Shown here in pieces: positions 23,286 through 31,982 of a stretch of DNA of 33,397 bases. The notes under the pieces are model-generated. The model saw nothing but the letters and a program-made list of their open reading frames with translations. It had not been told where the DNA came from and made no database searches. This DNA comes from Lacrimispora celerecrescens (GTDB taxonomy: Bacteria; Bacillota; Clostridia; Lachnospirales; Lachnospiraceae). A program made the position numbers and the translations under genes. The stretch is from assembly GCF_000732605.1 (NCBI RefSeq), contig NZ_JPME01000047.1, positions 3-33,399 of the forward strand, read 5' to 3'. The first letter of the stretch is position 1, and each line of letters opens with the position of its first letter.

Positions 23286-23287
23286 GC

Positions 23288-24193
23288 ATGGATGAATTAT
23301 TTGTAAAGGCATATGTGGATGAATCGGAGAAAGAACATATTGCCCGACCTAATTTAACAGCCCTTCAGGATGGCTGGCTTCGTTTAAAGAAAAATAAGGC
23401 AGCAGTCGTTTGTCTGTTTACATTAATTGCAATCGGGCTACTTGCAATATTGGCGCCGGAGTTTTCAAGGTATTCTTATAAAGAAACGAATTATGATATC
23501 ATTTATCAGATTCCCTCTATGGAACATTTCTTCGGAACGGATCAGTTCGGTCGTGACCTTTGGGTCAGGACGTGGATGGGAACCCGCATTTCCCTGCTCA
23601 TTGCTTTTGTGGCAGCGCTTTTGGATTTGACGTTGGGAGTGACCTATGGAGCAGTTTCTGCTTTGGCCGGCGGGAAAGTGGATGCCGTTATGCAGCGAAT
23701 CATTGAAGTACTGGTAGGAATCCCTCATCTGATCATCGTCATCCTTTTAATGATGGTTATGCCAGCGGGTATCTGGACGATTGTGGTGGCTCTTTCCATT
23801 ACCGGCTGGGTGAATATGGCACGATTGGTCCGCGGATCCATATTAAAGCTTAAGAATCAGGAATTTGTGCTGGCGGCCAGAGTGCTGGGTACCAGTACGG
23901 CCGGAATCATATGGAAACATTTAATTCCCAATACGGTAGGAGTTATTGTCATCAATGCCATGTTTACCATCCCATCCGCTATATTTACGGAGGCATTTTT
24001 AAGCTTTATCGGCATTGGAATGCAGGAACCGAAAGCATCCTTGGGAGTTTTGATCAATAACGGTTACCAGGTACTTCGCAATTTTCCCCACGTATTGATC
24101 TTCCCGGCAATCGTGATCGTCCTGATTATGGTATGTTTCAGCATTCTTGGTGACGGTTTGCGGGATGCTCTGGATCCAAGAATGAGAAAGTAG
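23288..24193 (+). CDS. oppC: Oligopeptide ABC transporter permease OppC
   Basis: A 301-residue second permease with an N-terminal cytosolic stretch, a first helix at about 40-60 and the DppC/OppC signature FFGTDQFGRDLWVRTWMGTR near residue 78-97. The ATPase-contact loop is EFVLAARVLGTSTAGIIWKH (about 195-214). GGAGGG six bases before the ATG. Translation is probably coupled to oppB. Confidence 0.93.
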   Translation: MDELFVKAYVDESEKEHIARPNLTALQDGWLRLKKNKAAVVCLFTLIAIGLLAILAPEFSRYSYKETNYDIIYQIPSMEHFFGTDQFGRDLWVRTWMGTRISLLIAFVAALLDLTLGVTYGAVSALAGGKVDAVMQRIIEVLVGIPHLIIVILLMMVMPAGIWTIVVALSITGWVNMARLVRGSILKLKNQEFVLAARVLGTSTAGIIWKHLIPNTVGVIVINAMFTIPSAIFTEAFLSFIGIGMQEPKASLGVLINNGYQVLRNFPHVLIFPAIVIVLIMVCFSILGDGLRDALDPRMRK

Positions 24194-24203
24194 GTGAGAC
24201 ATC

Positions 24204-25193
24204 ATGAGCAGATTATTGGAAGTTAATCAGTTGCAGGTACATATAAAGACGCAGCATGGCATAGTCCAGGCAGTGCGGGGGATAAGCTTCTATTTGGATG
24301 AACAGGAGACTTTGGCAATCGTAGGAGAATCCGGCTCAGGCAAATCTATTTCCGTGAAAAGCATTATGGGCCTGCTTCCTAAGAATGGAAAGATCGTGGG
24401 AGGCAGCATTCTATTAGAAGGTAAGGATCTTTCAAAGTACAGCGAGCGGCAGATGCAGACGATACGGGGATCAGATATTTCCATGATCTTTCAGGACCCC
24501 ATGACCTCATTAAACCCTACTATGACCATAGGAAAGCAGATTGTGGAGGTATTAAAAGAACACCGGAAGGACATGACTAAAACACAGATGAAGGATCGGG
24601 CTCTTGAGTTGATTTCTCTGGTTGGAATCTCCAATCCGGAAACAAGGTTTGACCAGTATCCACACCAGCTTTCCGGCGGTATGAGGCAAAGAGTCGTGAT
24701 CGCGGTGGCATTGGCCTGTGATCCAAAGATTTTGATTGCAGATGAACCGACCACGGCTTTGGATGTAACCATACAGGCCCAAATCCTGGACTTAATGAAG
24801 GATTTACAGAAGAAAATTAAAACCTCTATCATTATTATCACCCATAATCTGGGAGTTGTAGCGAATATTGCGGACCGGGTTGCCGTCATGTACGGAGGCC
24901 AGTTGGTGGAAAGCGCTGATGTTCGTGAGTTGTTTTATCAGACGGAACATCCTTACACGAAGGGACTTCTGGCTTCCATACCAAAGGCTTCCCATAAAGG
25001 CGGCGAGCTGACGGCCATTCATGGGACTCCGCCGGATCTGATGGATCCGCCAAAAGGCTGCCCATTTGCAGCCAGATGTACAAAAACCATGGAGGTCTGC
25101 AGACAATATCCTCCCGAGGATATGCTTTGCGGCGAGAGCCACCATGCGCGTTGCTGGCTTCTTGATGAGCGGGCAAAGGCTTTCAGGGAATAG
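24204..25193 (+). CDS. oppD: Oligopeptide ABC transporter ATPase OppD
   Basis: A 329-residue cytosolic ATPase that powers import. Walker A GESGSGKS (41-48), signature LSGGM, Walker B ILIADEP and the H-loop region ITHNLG are complete. The C-terminal oligopeptide-transporter extension carries four Cys (GCPFAARCTKTMEVC … C), the pattern linked to a [4Fe-4S] cluster in DppD/OppD proteins. GGTGAG precedes the ATG, ten bases after oppC. Confidence 0.93.
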   Translation: MSRLLEVNQLQVHIKTQHGIVQAVRGISFYLDEQETLAIVGESGSGKSISVKSIMGLLPKNGKIVGGSILLEGKDLSKYSERQMQTIRGSDISMIFQDPMTSLNPTMTIGKQIVEVLKEHRKDMTKTQMKDRALELISLVGISNPETRFDQYPHQLSGGMRQRVVIAVALACDPKILIADEPTTALDVTIQAQILDLMKDLQKKIKTSIIIITHNLGVVANIADRVAVMYGGQLVESADVRELFYQTEHPYTKGLLASIPKASHKGGELTAIHGTPPDLMDPPKGCPFAARCTKTMEVCRQYPPEDMLCGESHHARCWLLDERAKAFRE

Positions 25194-25202
25194 GAGGATA
25201 TC

Positions 25203-26174
25203 ATGAAGTCGGCAGAAAATAAACCATTATTAGAAGTAAAGAATTTGAAGAAATATTTCCAGGTGGGAAAAAATCAGATATTGAAAGCAGTGGATGATGT
25301 CAGCCTGGATATATATAAGGGAGAAACTCTTGGTCTGGTGGGAGAAAGCGGCTGCGGGAAATCTACCTTTGGCCGGACCGTGATCCAGCTGTATGAGCCA
25401 ACGGATGGCCGGATCGTGTACGACGGAAGAGAAATTAACGGCAGTTTGCCGTCGGCGGAGCGTCATGGATTTACAAGAAAGATGCAGATGATTTTCCAGG
25501 ATCCTTATGCATGCCTTAATCCGCGAATGAAGGTCATAGATATTGTTGCGGAAGGAATTGATGCTCATGGTATTTTAAGCGGAGAAGAGCGGACAAAGAA
25601 GGTGCTTGAACTCCTGGAAACAGTTGGGCTTTCCGAAGAGCATGCAAACCGCTTCCCTCACGAATTTTCCGGCGGACAGCGTCAGAGGGTGGGGATTGCC
25701 CGTGCATTGGCTGTAAATCCGGAATTTGTGATCTGTGATGAACCTATTTCTGCACTGGATGTCTCCATTCAGGCACAGGTGATCAACTTGCTGAAAGAGC
25801 TGCAGGAGAAGAGAGGGCTCACCTATCTGTTCATCGCTCATGATCTTTCCATGGTTAAGCACATCAGTGACCGGATCGGTGTTATGTATCTGGGGGCCAT
25901 GGTGGAACTGGCAGACAGTGAGAGCCTGTTTGAGGCTCCGCTCCATCCCTATACCCAGGCATTGCTTTCCGCAATTCCAATCCCTGATCCTGATGTGGAA
26001 AAGAGCCGCAGCCGGATCATGCTGGAGGGAAGCCTGCCAAATCCTGTTAATTTGAAGGAAGGCTGCCGGTTTGCTTCCCGCTGCCCTTATGCAGAGCAGC
26101 TGTGTAAGGAAAAAACACCGGAAATGAAAGAAGTCAGGCCAGGGCATTTTGCAGCCTGTCACAAGGCAATGTAG
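25203..26174 (+). CDS. oppF: Oligopeptide ABC transporter ATPase OppF
   Basis: A 323-residue second ATPase that forms the heterodimer with OppD. Walker A GESGCGKST (47-55), signature FSGGQRQRVGIARAL, Walker B FVICDEP and the oligopeptide C-terminal extension with Cys pattern GCRFASRCPYAEQLC. GGAGG directly upstream, nine bases after oppD. The 37-base gap to the CutC gene has no terminator, so the transcript should continue. Confidence 0.93.
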   Translation: MKSAENKPLLEVKNLKKYFQVGKNQILKAVDDVSLDIYKGETLGLVGESGCGKSTFGRTVIQLYEPTDGRIVYDGREINGSLPSAERHGFTRKMQMIFQDPYACLNPRMKVIDIVAEGIDAHGILSGEERTKKVLELLETVGLSEEHANRFPHEFSGGQRQRVGIARALAVNPEFVICDEPISALDVSIQAQVINLLKELQEKRGLTYLFIAHDLSMVKHISDRIGVMYLGAMVELADSESLFEAPLHPYTQALLSAIPIPDPDVEKSRSRIMLEGSLPNPVNLKEGCRFASRCPYAEQLCKEKTPEMKEVRPGHFAACHKAM

Positions 26175-26211
26175 GATGCCGGCAACAAAAAAATATGGTT
26201 AGGAGAATAGA

Positions 26212-26979
26212 ATGAAAGACTATATCTTGGAGGTCTGTGTGGATTCTGTGGAATCCGCTAAAGCAGCGGTACAGGGAGGCGCCGACAGGCTGGAGCTCTG
26301 TGCAAATCTGGTTATTGGGGGAACGACCCCTGGCGTAAGTCAGTTTAAGCAGATCCGCAAAGCCTGTGATGTTCCAATCAACGTTCTGATACGGCCCCGG
26401 TATGGAGATTTTCTGTATACAGATCATGAATTTCAGATGATCTCAGAGGATGCGCAGATGTTTCGGGATCTTGGCGCAGATGGGATTGTTGTAGGATTTT
26501 TAAAACCGGACGGAGATCTTGACATGGAACGGCTGAAAGTGCTTAGAGAAAAGGCCGGAACGGGCAACATGACCCTGCACAGAGCCTTTGATGTATGTCG
26601 GGATCCTTACAGAAGCTTAAAAGAGGCCATTGAGGCAGGGGCGGATACCATACTGACCTCCGGCCAGCAGAATACCTGCATGGAAGGAAAAAAGCTATTA
26701 GGTGAACTGATGGAGCAGGCAGCCGGCCAGATCGATATTCTGGTAGGCAGCGGAGTCAATGTAGAAGCAATTGCCTGCCTGATGGCTGAGATAGATGCCC
26801 GGTGTTTTCACATGTCTGGTAAGGTGATCGTGGACAGCGGCATGATCTATCGGAAGGAAAATGTAAATATGGGAATTCCGGGAATTGGGGAGTACGATAT
26901 TTTCCGTACAGAAGAAGAGCAGATTCGCCGGGCAAAAAGGCTGATGGAGGAGAAGGCATGTTTACGGAAGAACGTTTAG
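26212..26979 (+). CDS. cutC: CutC family TIM-barrel protein
   Basis: A 255-residue TIM-barrel protein of the CutC family, first described in E. coli as copper homeostasis, a role that is disputed. The family's opening strand LEVCVDSVESAKAAVQGGAD and RLELCANLVIGGTTPG, the INVLIRPRYGDF strand, and the late HMSGK motif with its nearby Cys residues are all present. This is not the choline lyase also called CutC. Its position between a peptide transporter and a DeoR regulator suggests it acts on a small metabolite, possibly sugar-derived, rather than copper; no copper transporter or chaperone is nearby. GGAG before the ATG. Confidence 0.88.
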   Translation: MKDYILEVCVDSVESAKAAVQGGADRLELCANLVIGGTTPGVSQFKQIRKACDVPINVLIRPRYGDFLYTDHEFQMISEDAQMFRDLGADGIVVGFLKPDGDLDMERLKVLREKAGTGNMTLHRAFDVCRDPYRSLKEAIEAGADTILTSGQQNTCMEGKKLLGELMEQAAGQIDILVGSGVNVEAIACLMAEIDARCFHMSGKVIVDSGMIYRKENVNMGIPGIGEYDIFRTEEEQIRRAKRLMEEKACLRKNV

Positions 26980-27719
26980 ACAGGATTTTACAACTCCTTC
27001 ATGATCAGGGCATGGTGAAGGTCAAGGATTTAAGCGCCCTTTTTCAGGTGACGGAGGACTGCATACGAAAAGACTTAAAAAACCTGGAAAATGCCGGAAA
27101 GCTGAAACGTACCTATGGCGGAGCCTTATTATCCCAGGATTATCCTCTGAAACGAGATGTAATAGACCGGAGAGATACAAATATAGAGAAAAAGAAATTA
27201 ATTGCCCAGAAGGCTTTCGAACTGATCAGGAGCAATGAAACCATATTTCTGGATATCTCTACCACGAATATCATGGTGGCAGAACAGCTTGCCAAATCCC
27301 ACAAGCGTTTGACCGTGGTGACGAACATGATTGATATTATGCAGACACTGGCTGTGAATCCGGACATCACTTCCATTGGAACCGGAGGAATCATGTACCG
27401 CACGGTAAACGGCTTTATGGGGGCAGCTGCCATTGAGATCATCAAACAGTATAGCTTTGACAGGGCCTTCATCGGAACCTGCGGACTGGACCTTACGGAC
27501 AATTCCATCACAACCTTAGGAGTGGAGGATGGCCTGACAAAAAAGGCGGCCATTGCCAGTAGCAGACATAAATATCTGGTGATGGAAAAGGATAAGTTCT
27601 ATTTTAATGATTCTTATAAATTTGCTCATTTTGATGACATAGACGGAATCATTACGGACTCCATGCCGGATGAGGCCACAGCCAGAAAACTTTACTCAGC
27701 AGGAGTTACCATTCAATAG
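26958..27719 (+). CDS. DeoR family transcriptional regulator
   Basis: A 253-residue regulator. The N-terminal winged helix (about 1-58, RILQLLHDQGMVKVKDLSAL … YGGALL) is typical DeoR, and the C-terminal DeoRC domain (about 75-235) has the effector-binding patterns IFLDISTTN and GTGGIMY. Regulators of this family usually respond to phosphorylated sugars, a clue to the pathway's ligand. The gene starts 22 bases inside the end of cutC with GGAG just upstream, so they are coupled. It probably controls the opp-cutC transcript; no operator repeat was identified. Confidence 0.92.
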   Translation: MFTEERLDRILQLLHDQGMVKVKDLSALFQVTEDCIRKDLKNLENAGKLKRTYGGALLSQDYPLKRDVIDRRDTNIEKKKLIAQKAFELIRSNETIFLDISTTNIMVAEQLAKSHKRLTVVTNMIDIMQTLAVNPDITSIGTGGIMYRTVNGFMGAAAIEIIKQYSFDRAFIGTCGLDLTDNSITTLGVEDGLTKKAAIASSRHKYLVMEKDKFYFNDSYKFAHFDDIDGIITDSMPDEATARKLYSAGVTIQ

Positions 27720-27780
27720 CTTCTGCCGGACCGTCTGAGTCGGAAAGAATAATTAATTTTTCGCAAAGGAGAATTTAGTC

Positions 27781-30378
27781 ATGTTTTCAGAACATTTGCA
27801 GAGATATGCCCAGGAAAAATATGAGCTTAGACTTCCCTTACTGGGAGGTCTTAAGGCAGAAATCGAGAGGGCGATGGAAGGTTGCACTCCCAGGGAACAG
27901 GTACTCATGAAATTTTTATATGGGACAATGCCCTTACGGGATTCCGGCGAGTATGATTTTACCGTATTTCTTGGATTTGTAAGGCATTCCATCATGGTTT
28001 ACGATCAAATGGAATGGTGTCAGGAGATTCCGGAAGATATGTTCCTCCATCACATTTTATATTACAGGGTCAATACGGAGAATATCGAAGACTGCCGAAG
28101 ATTTTTCTATGACAAATTGATTGACCGGATCAAAGGACTTTCCGTAAGGGAGGCGGTGCTGGAAATCAATTACTGGTGCGCAGAGAATGGAACCTATGAA
28201 GCTTCAGATAACAGAACCATATCTCCTGTGACTGTTTATAAATCCGGAAAGGGCAGATGCGGGGAGGAATCCACGTTTGCCGTAACGGCTTTCCGGAGTG
28301 TGGGAATCCCTGCAAGACAGGTGTACACCCCAAGATGGGCTCATTGCGACGACAATCATGCATGGGTTGAAGTGTTTGTGGAGGGAAAGTGGCATTTCCT
28401 GGGAGCCTGTGAGCCGGAAGAAGTGCTGGATAAAGGGTGGTTTACCAATGCCTCCTCCAGGGCATTGCTGGTACATACCAGAACCTTTTCTGATTATTCC
28501 GGTGATTCGGAGACAGAATGTCTGGGGAAGGAAGACTTATTGGTTTATTATAATGGGACTGCAACGTATGCCATGACCAAATCATATGAGATCCAGGTGC
28601 TTGATGAGGATAAAAATCCTGCAGAAAATGTCCAGGTTTCTTTTGAAATTCTCAATATGGCGGAATATTGCAGCGTGGTAAACTTATATACAGACAGGAA
28701 TGGAAAGGTTGCCCTTACGGTTGGTCTTGGAGATGTACATGTCCGTGCAATGAAGGAGGGATTATGCTGCGAGGCGTGGATTTCTCCAGAGGATGGAGAC
28801 GGGACGGTTCTGGTGTTAAAGAAGGAAGATGAGAAAACCGAAAAAAATGTCTGGGTGGATGTGGACGTCAGAGCCCCAAAGGATTACCCTGTAAATCCGG
28901 TGACGCTTACAAAGGAACAAAAGGAAAGAAACAGAAAACGGATCCATGAGGCAAATCAGATGCGGGAAAGCAGGATCGCAGGGTACTTTAATGCGGAAGA
29001 GGCTTCCTCATACCCTGATGAAACAGAGATCCTACGGTTGTCCGCCGGTAATTTTAAAGAGATTTATAAATTCCTTTCCAAGGATCAAAATCCGGACCGC
29101 AAGGCCGTGCTTAACAGTCTGACTGTCAAGGATTATAAGGATGCCAGGGCAGAGATTTTGGAAAGTCATCTTGCAGGGGCCTCCCCGTATCGTAAGAAAT
29201 GGGAGGAGAACGGGAATCTGGATATTTATGAAAAGTACATTCTTTGTCCAAGGATTTTGCTGGAGGAAATGACGGATTACCGGGGATTTATTGAGGAATT
29301 TTTCAATGAGGAAGAAAAGGAAGGATTCCGTAAGAACCCTGAAACCATTTGGAAATATGTGAAGCAGAACATTGGTTTTGAATCAAAGCTTGACTACAAG
29401 ACAATCTGCTCCACTCCAGCAGGAAGCCTTAAGCTTTTGCAGAGCAATCCACTTAGCCAGAAGATATTATTTGCATCGATATGCAGGACGTTTGGTATTC
29501 CGGCCCGGATAAACCCGGTGAATCTGGAAGCTGAGGTTTATGAAGCAGGAAGATTCGTATCAATATCAGGTGCAGATGAGCTCGTAAAAGACAGGTCGGA
29601 AGAGTCAGGAAAGCTGGTACTCTGTGGGGAAACAGACAATCTGTGGACCTATTACCAGACTTGGACCATTGGAAGGCTAAAAGATGGCCAGTTTGCGACT
29701 CTGGATTATACCGGTGTTAAATTTTCCGGCGGCGTTTTGAAACTGGATTTAGAGCCGGGTATTTACCGTCTGGTCACCTCTGTCCGTCTTCCCAGCGGAA
29801 ACCAGAACGCCAGCGAGTATGTCTTTGAATTAAAAAAGGATGAAGAAAAGTCTGTAACCATGCGTCTGCGGGCCGGAAGCCTGGAAGATATGCTGGTTGA
29901 TAACATGCTGGATGATTTTGAAGTGACCGTAAAAGAGGAAAATGAGAAAGAGAAGACAGTTCCGGCATCAGTGCTTATGGAAGGAAAGAGCAATATACTT
30001 GCCATCTTGTCCGAAGGTCAGGAACCAACCGAGCACGTTCTTAACGAAATGCTGGAACAAAAAGATGACTTAAAATCCCTTGATGCACAAATCATTTTCT
30101 TGTTGCAAAATGATATGTCACTGCAGAACCGTACCTTAAGTAAAGTTTTGGAAGCAATTCCTCAAATAAAGGTGGGTTACATAAGCTTTGATGATACGGT
30201 AGAACCACTGGCCAGAAGAATGTATGTGGATCCGGAGAAGCTCCCTCTTTTAATTGTTACGGATCCTGGCTTGAAGGCAGTCTACGGATGCAGTGGCTAC
30301 AATGTCGGAAGTGTGAACCTTATGATGAAGCTTTTGGGTTTAAGCAGAAATAAGCTGCAAGATAACAAAAGTATATGA
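27781..30378 (+). CDS. Cytosolic transglutaminase-like multidomain protein
   Basis: An 865-residue protein with no signal peptide. A transglutaminase-like core (about 120-235) has Cys160 (KGRCGEES), His193 (DDNHAWVEV) and an acidic third position (GACEPEE, near 211). An Ig/carboxypeptidase-regulatory-like beta domain follows (about 264-348), then a charged linker and a second related core (about 510-605) where the GIPAR turn is kept (572-576) but the Cys position is Pro557 and the HAW motif is lost. Residues about 735-855 look like a thioredoxin-type fold without CxxC. Such cores in bacteria act as Cys proteases, amidases or acyl-transferases. AAAGGAG precedes the ATG; 61 bases after the DeoR gene. 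Confidence 0.8.
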   Translation: MFSEHLQRYAQEKYELRLPLLGGLKAEIERAMEGCTPREQVLMKFLYGTMPLRDSGEYDFTVFLGFVRHSIMVYDQMEWCQEIPEDMFLHHILYYRVNTENIEDCRRFFYDKLIDRIKGLSVREAVLEINYWCAENGTYEASDNRTISPVTVYKSGKGRCGEESTFAVTAFRSVGIPARQVYTPRWAHCDDNHAWVEVFVEGKWHFLGACEPEEVLDKGWFTNASSRALLVHTRTFSDYSGDSETECLGKEDLLVYYNGTATYAMTKSYEIQVLDEDKNPAENVQVSFEILNMAEYCSVVNLYTDRNGKVALTVGLGDVHVRAMKEGLCCEAWISPEDGDGTVLVLKKEDEKTEKNVWVDVDVRAPKDYPVNPVTLTKEQKERNRKRIHEANQMRESRIAGYFNAEEASSYPDETEILRLSAGNFKEIYKFLSKDQNPDRKAVLNSLTVKDYKDARAEILESHLAGASPYRKKWEENGNLDIYEKYILCPRILLEEMTDYRGFIEEFFNEEEKEGFRKNPETIWKYVKQNIGFESKLDYKTICSTPAGSLKLLQSNPLSQKILFASICRTFGIPARINPVNLEAEVYEAGRFVSISGADELVKDRSEESGKLVLCGETDNLWTYYQTWTIGRLKDGQFATLDYTGVKFSGGVLKLDLEPGIYRLVTSVRLPSGNQNASEYVFELKKDEEKSVTMRLRAGSLEDMLVDNMLDDFEVTVKEENEKEKTVPASVLMEGKSNILAILSEGQEPTEHVLNEMLEQKDDLKSLDAQIIFLLQNDMSLQNRTLSKVLEAIPQIKVGYISFDDTVEPLARRMYVDPEKLPLLIVTDPGLKAVYGCSGYNVGSVNLMMKLLGLSRNKLQDNKSI

Positions 30379-30416
30379 GAAGAAACGCATAGAATTGTAA
30401 AATAAGAAAAAACATT

Positions 30417-30445
30417 TTGCAAAATATATAAAGATGTTATATACT
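30417..30445 (+). promoter_or_regulatory. Sigma-A promoter
   Basis: TTGCAA (30417-30422), 17 bases, TATACT (30440-30445). It drives the structured leader and the SEC-C gene. Confidence 0.65.
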
Positions 30446-30451
30446 GTTTGT

Positions 30452-30555
30452 TGGAGTACTACTGGAAGTCAAATACCTTACAGCAAGCTAGGGGTTATTT
30501 GGCTCCGTTGGCAGTTGTCAAAATCAAGTCCGCTTGATCTTGGCTCGTTGCCTTC
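30452..30555 (+). ncRNA. Structured leader with two related hairpins
   Basis: About 130 bases lie between the promoter and the start at 30586. Hairpin 1: GTCAAATA (30468-30475) with TATTTGGC (30496-30503). Hairpin 2: GTCAA-A-ATCAAG (30517-30528), loop TCCG, CTTGAT-C-TTGGC (30533-30544). Both begin GTCAAA and are followed by near-identical TTGGCTCCGTTGGC / TTGGCTCGTTGCC. This tandem organisation resembles an RNA regulatory element, but it fits no riboswitch class I know. Confidence 0.45.
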
Positions 30556-30585
30556 ATGAATAACAAACAAAAGGATGGTTTGAAC

Positions 30586-31095
30586 ATGGCTATTTTAGAA
30601 AATTGGAGAAACCTGGCATACGGCGATGGGCTGGATGATAAAGGAAAAGAAGAATTATGGACCGAGTATTTCAAAGTAGAAAAGGGAATCTATGAGCATA
30701 TTCTTTCCAAGCCAGAAGAAGTGGTTGAGGGAACGGTAGAGGATCTGGCAAAGAGATATGGAACAGATGTCCAGACGATGACCGGATTTTTAGATGGAAT
30801 CAATGAAAGCTTAAAAGGATATGAAAATCCTATTGAAACCATGGACGAGCAGACCGTGGTAAAGATAGAGATCGATCCAGAAAAGCTGTATTATAATATG
30901 GTAGAGGCTAAAGCAGAATGGCTCTATAGTCTTCCGGAGTGGGATACAATACTGTCAGAAGAGAAGAAAAAAGAGCTTTATAAAAAGCAGAAAGCTTCTG
31001 GAACCATTGTTAAGGGAGCAAAGGTTGGAAGAAACGATCCATGTCCATGCGGCAGCGGCAAGAAGTATAAAAAGTGCTGCGGATCCAACCAGTAA
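30586..31095 (+). CDS. SEC-C zinc-motif protein
   Basis: A 169-residue cytosolic protein with a mostly helical N-terminal domain and a C-terminal SEC-C zinc-binding tail ([17 protein letters not shown]), ligands Cys153, 155, 164 and 165. The same tail in SecA binds SecB and ribosomes; in small stand-alone proteins its role is unknown. AAGGATGG at 30571-30578 fits ATG 30586 better than the ATG at 30556, which falls next to the leader hairpin. Followed by a terminator, so it is a single-gene unit behind the structured leader. Confidence 0.88.
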   Translation: MAILENWRNLAYGDGLDDKGKEELWTEYFKVEKGIYEHILSKPEEVVEGTVEDLAKRYGTDVQTMTGFLDGINESLKGYENPIETMDEQTVVKIEIDPEKLYYNMVEAKAEWLYSLPEWDTILSEEKKKELYKKQKASGTIVKGAKVGRNDPCPCGSGKKYKKCCGSNQ

Positions 31096-31138
31096 TCGAA
31101 TGCTGCCCTGGCAGCAGGATAAAGAGACAGGAAGGCAG

Positions 31139-31174
31139 GCAGGTACCTCTTTATGAGTTACCTGCTTTGCTTTT
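31139..31174 (+). terminator. Probable terminator
   Basis: GCAGGTA (31139-31145) pairs with TACCTGC (31159-31165), plus inner CTC/GAG, then TTTGCTTTT. A second small palindrome, TGCTGCC/GGCAGCA, lies just upstream at about 31101-31116. Confidence 0.65.
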
Positions 31175-31222
31175 GAATACCTTCATGAATGCTCGCATGC
31201 ATGAGCAAGAAAGAGGAAATGA

Positions 31223-31981
31223 ATGGAAGCCTACACTAGCTTTGCAGAGGTCTATGACCGGTTTATGGACAACATTCCATATAAGGACTGGTGTGAATAC
31301 GTAACTGGTCTGCTGAATGAATATGGGATCAGGGATGGTTTGATTCTTGATCTTGGCTGCGGAACGGGAAGCCTAACGGAGCTTCTTGCGGAACGGGGAT
31401 ATGATATGATAGGAGTGGACAACTCCGAAGACATGCTGCAGATAGCCATGGATAAGAGGGAAAAGTCAGGAAAAGACATTCTTTATCTTATGCAGGATAT
31501 GAGGGAATTTGAGCTTTACGGCACGGTACGGGCTGTTTTAAGCATCTGCGACTGCATGAATTATATTCTGGAATATGAGGATATGGTGGAAGTTTTCCGG
31601 CTGGTCAATAATTATCTGGATCCAGGAGGAATTTTTATATTTGATCTGAACACCATATATAAATATGAAACCCTTATGGGGGAATCTACCATTGCGGAAG
31701 ACCGGGAGGAGTGCAGCTTTATCTGGGATAATTATTATGATAAGGAATCCAAGATTAACGAATATGATCTTTCCCTGTTTATCAGGCAGGAGGAAGACTT
31801 ATACCGGAAATACACGGAGAATCATTACCAGAGGGCATATTATCTGGAAGAGGTAAAGCTGGCGATCAATGAGGCCGGCATGGATTTTGTGTCAGCTTTT
31901 GATGCTTTTACCCAAAATCCCGTAAAGGATACCAGTGAAAGAATTTATATCATAGCAAGAGAACGCGGAAAGGAATTATAA
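31223..31981 (+). CDS. Class I SAM-dependent methyltransferase
   Basis: A 252-residue methyltransferase. Motif I is LILDLGCGTGSLTELL (40-55) with the acidic residue of motif II in GVDNSEDML (about 63-71); the later motif LSICDCMNYI is near residue 105. The substrate is unknown. AGAGGAA precedes the ATG by four bases. Its stop is one base before the hslO start, so the two are co-transcribed and coupled; such pairing hints at a stress or repair role but proves nothing. Confidence 0.92.
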   Translation: MEAYTSFAEVYDRFMDNIPYKDWCEYVTGLLNEYGIRDGLILDLGCGTGSLTELLAERGYDMIGVDNSEDMLQIAMDKREKSGKDILYLMQDMREFELYGTVRAVLSICDCMNYILEYEDMVEVFRLVNNYLDPGGIFIFDLNTIYKYETLMGESTIAEDREECSFIWDNYYDKESKINEYDLSLFIRQEEDLYRKYTENHYQRAYYLEEVKLAINEAGMDFVSAFDAFTQNPVKDTSERIYIIARERGKEL

Positions 31982-31982
31982 T

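Noticed and set aside
26212-26979. CutC as choline trimethylamine-lyase
   Set aside because: The names coincide, but this is a 255-residue TIM barrel without a glycyl-radical domain or activase; it belongs to the copper-homeostasis-named CutC family.
30452-30555. Known riboswitch (THF, guanidine, c-di-GMP, fluoride types)
   Set aside because: The conserved cores of these classes as I know them could not be matched; only the tandem hairpin organisation is supported.
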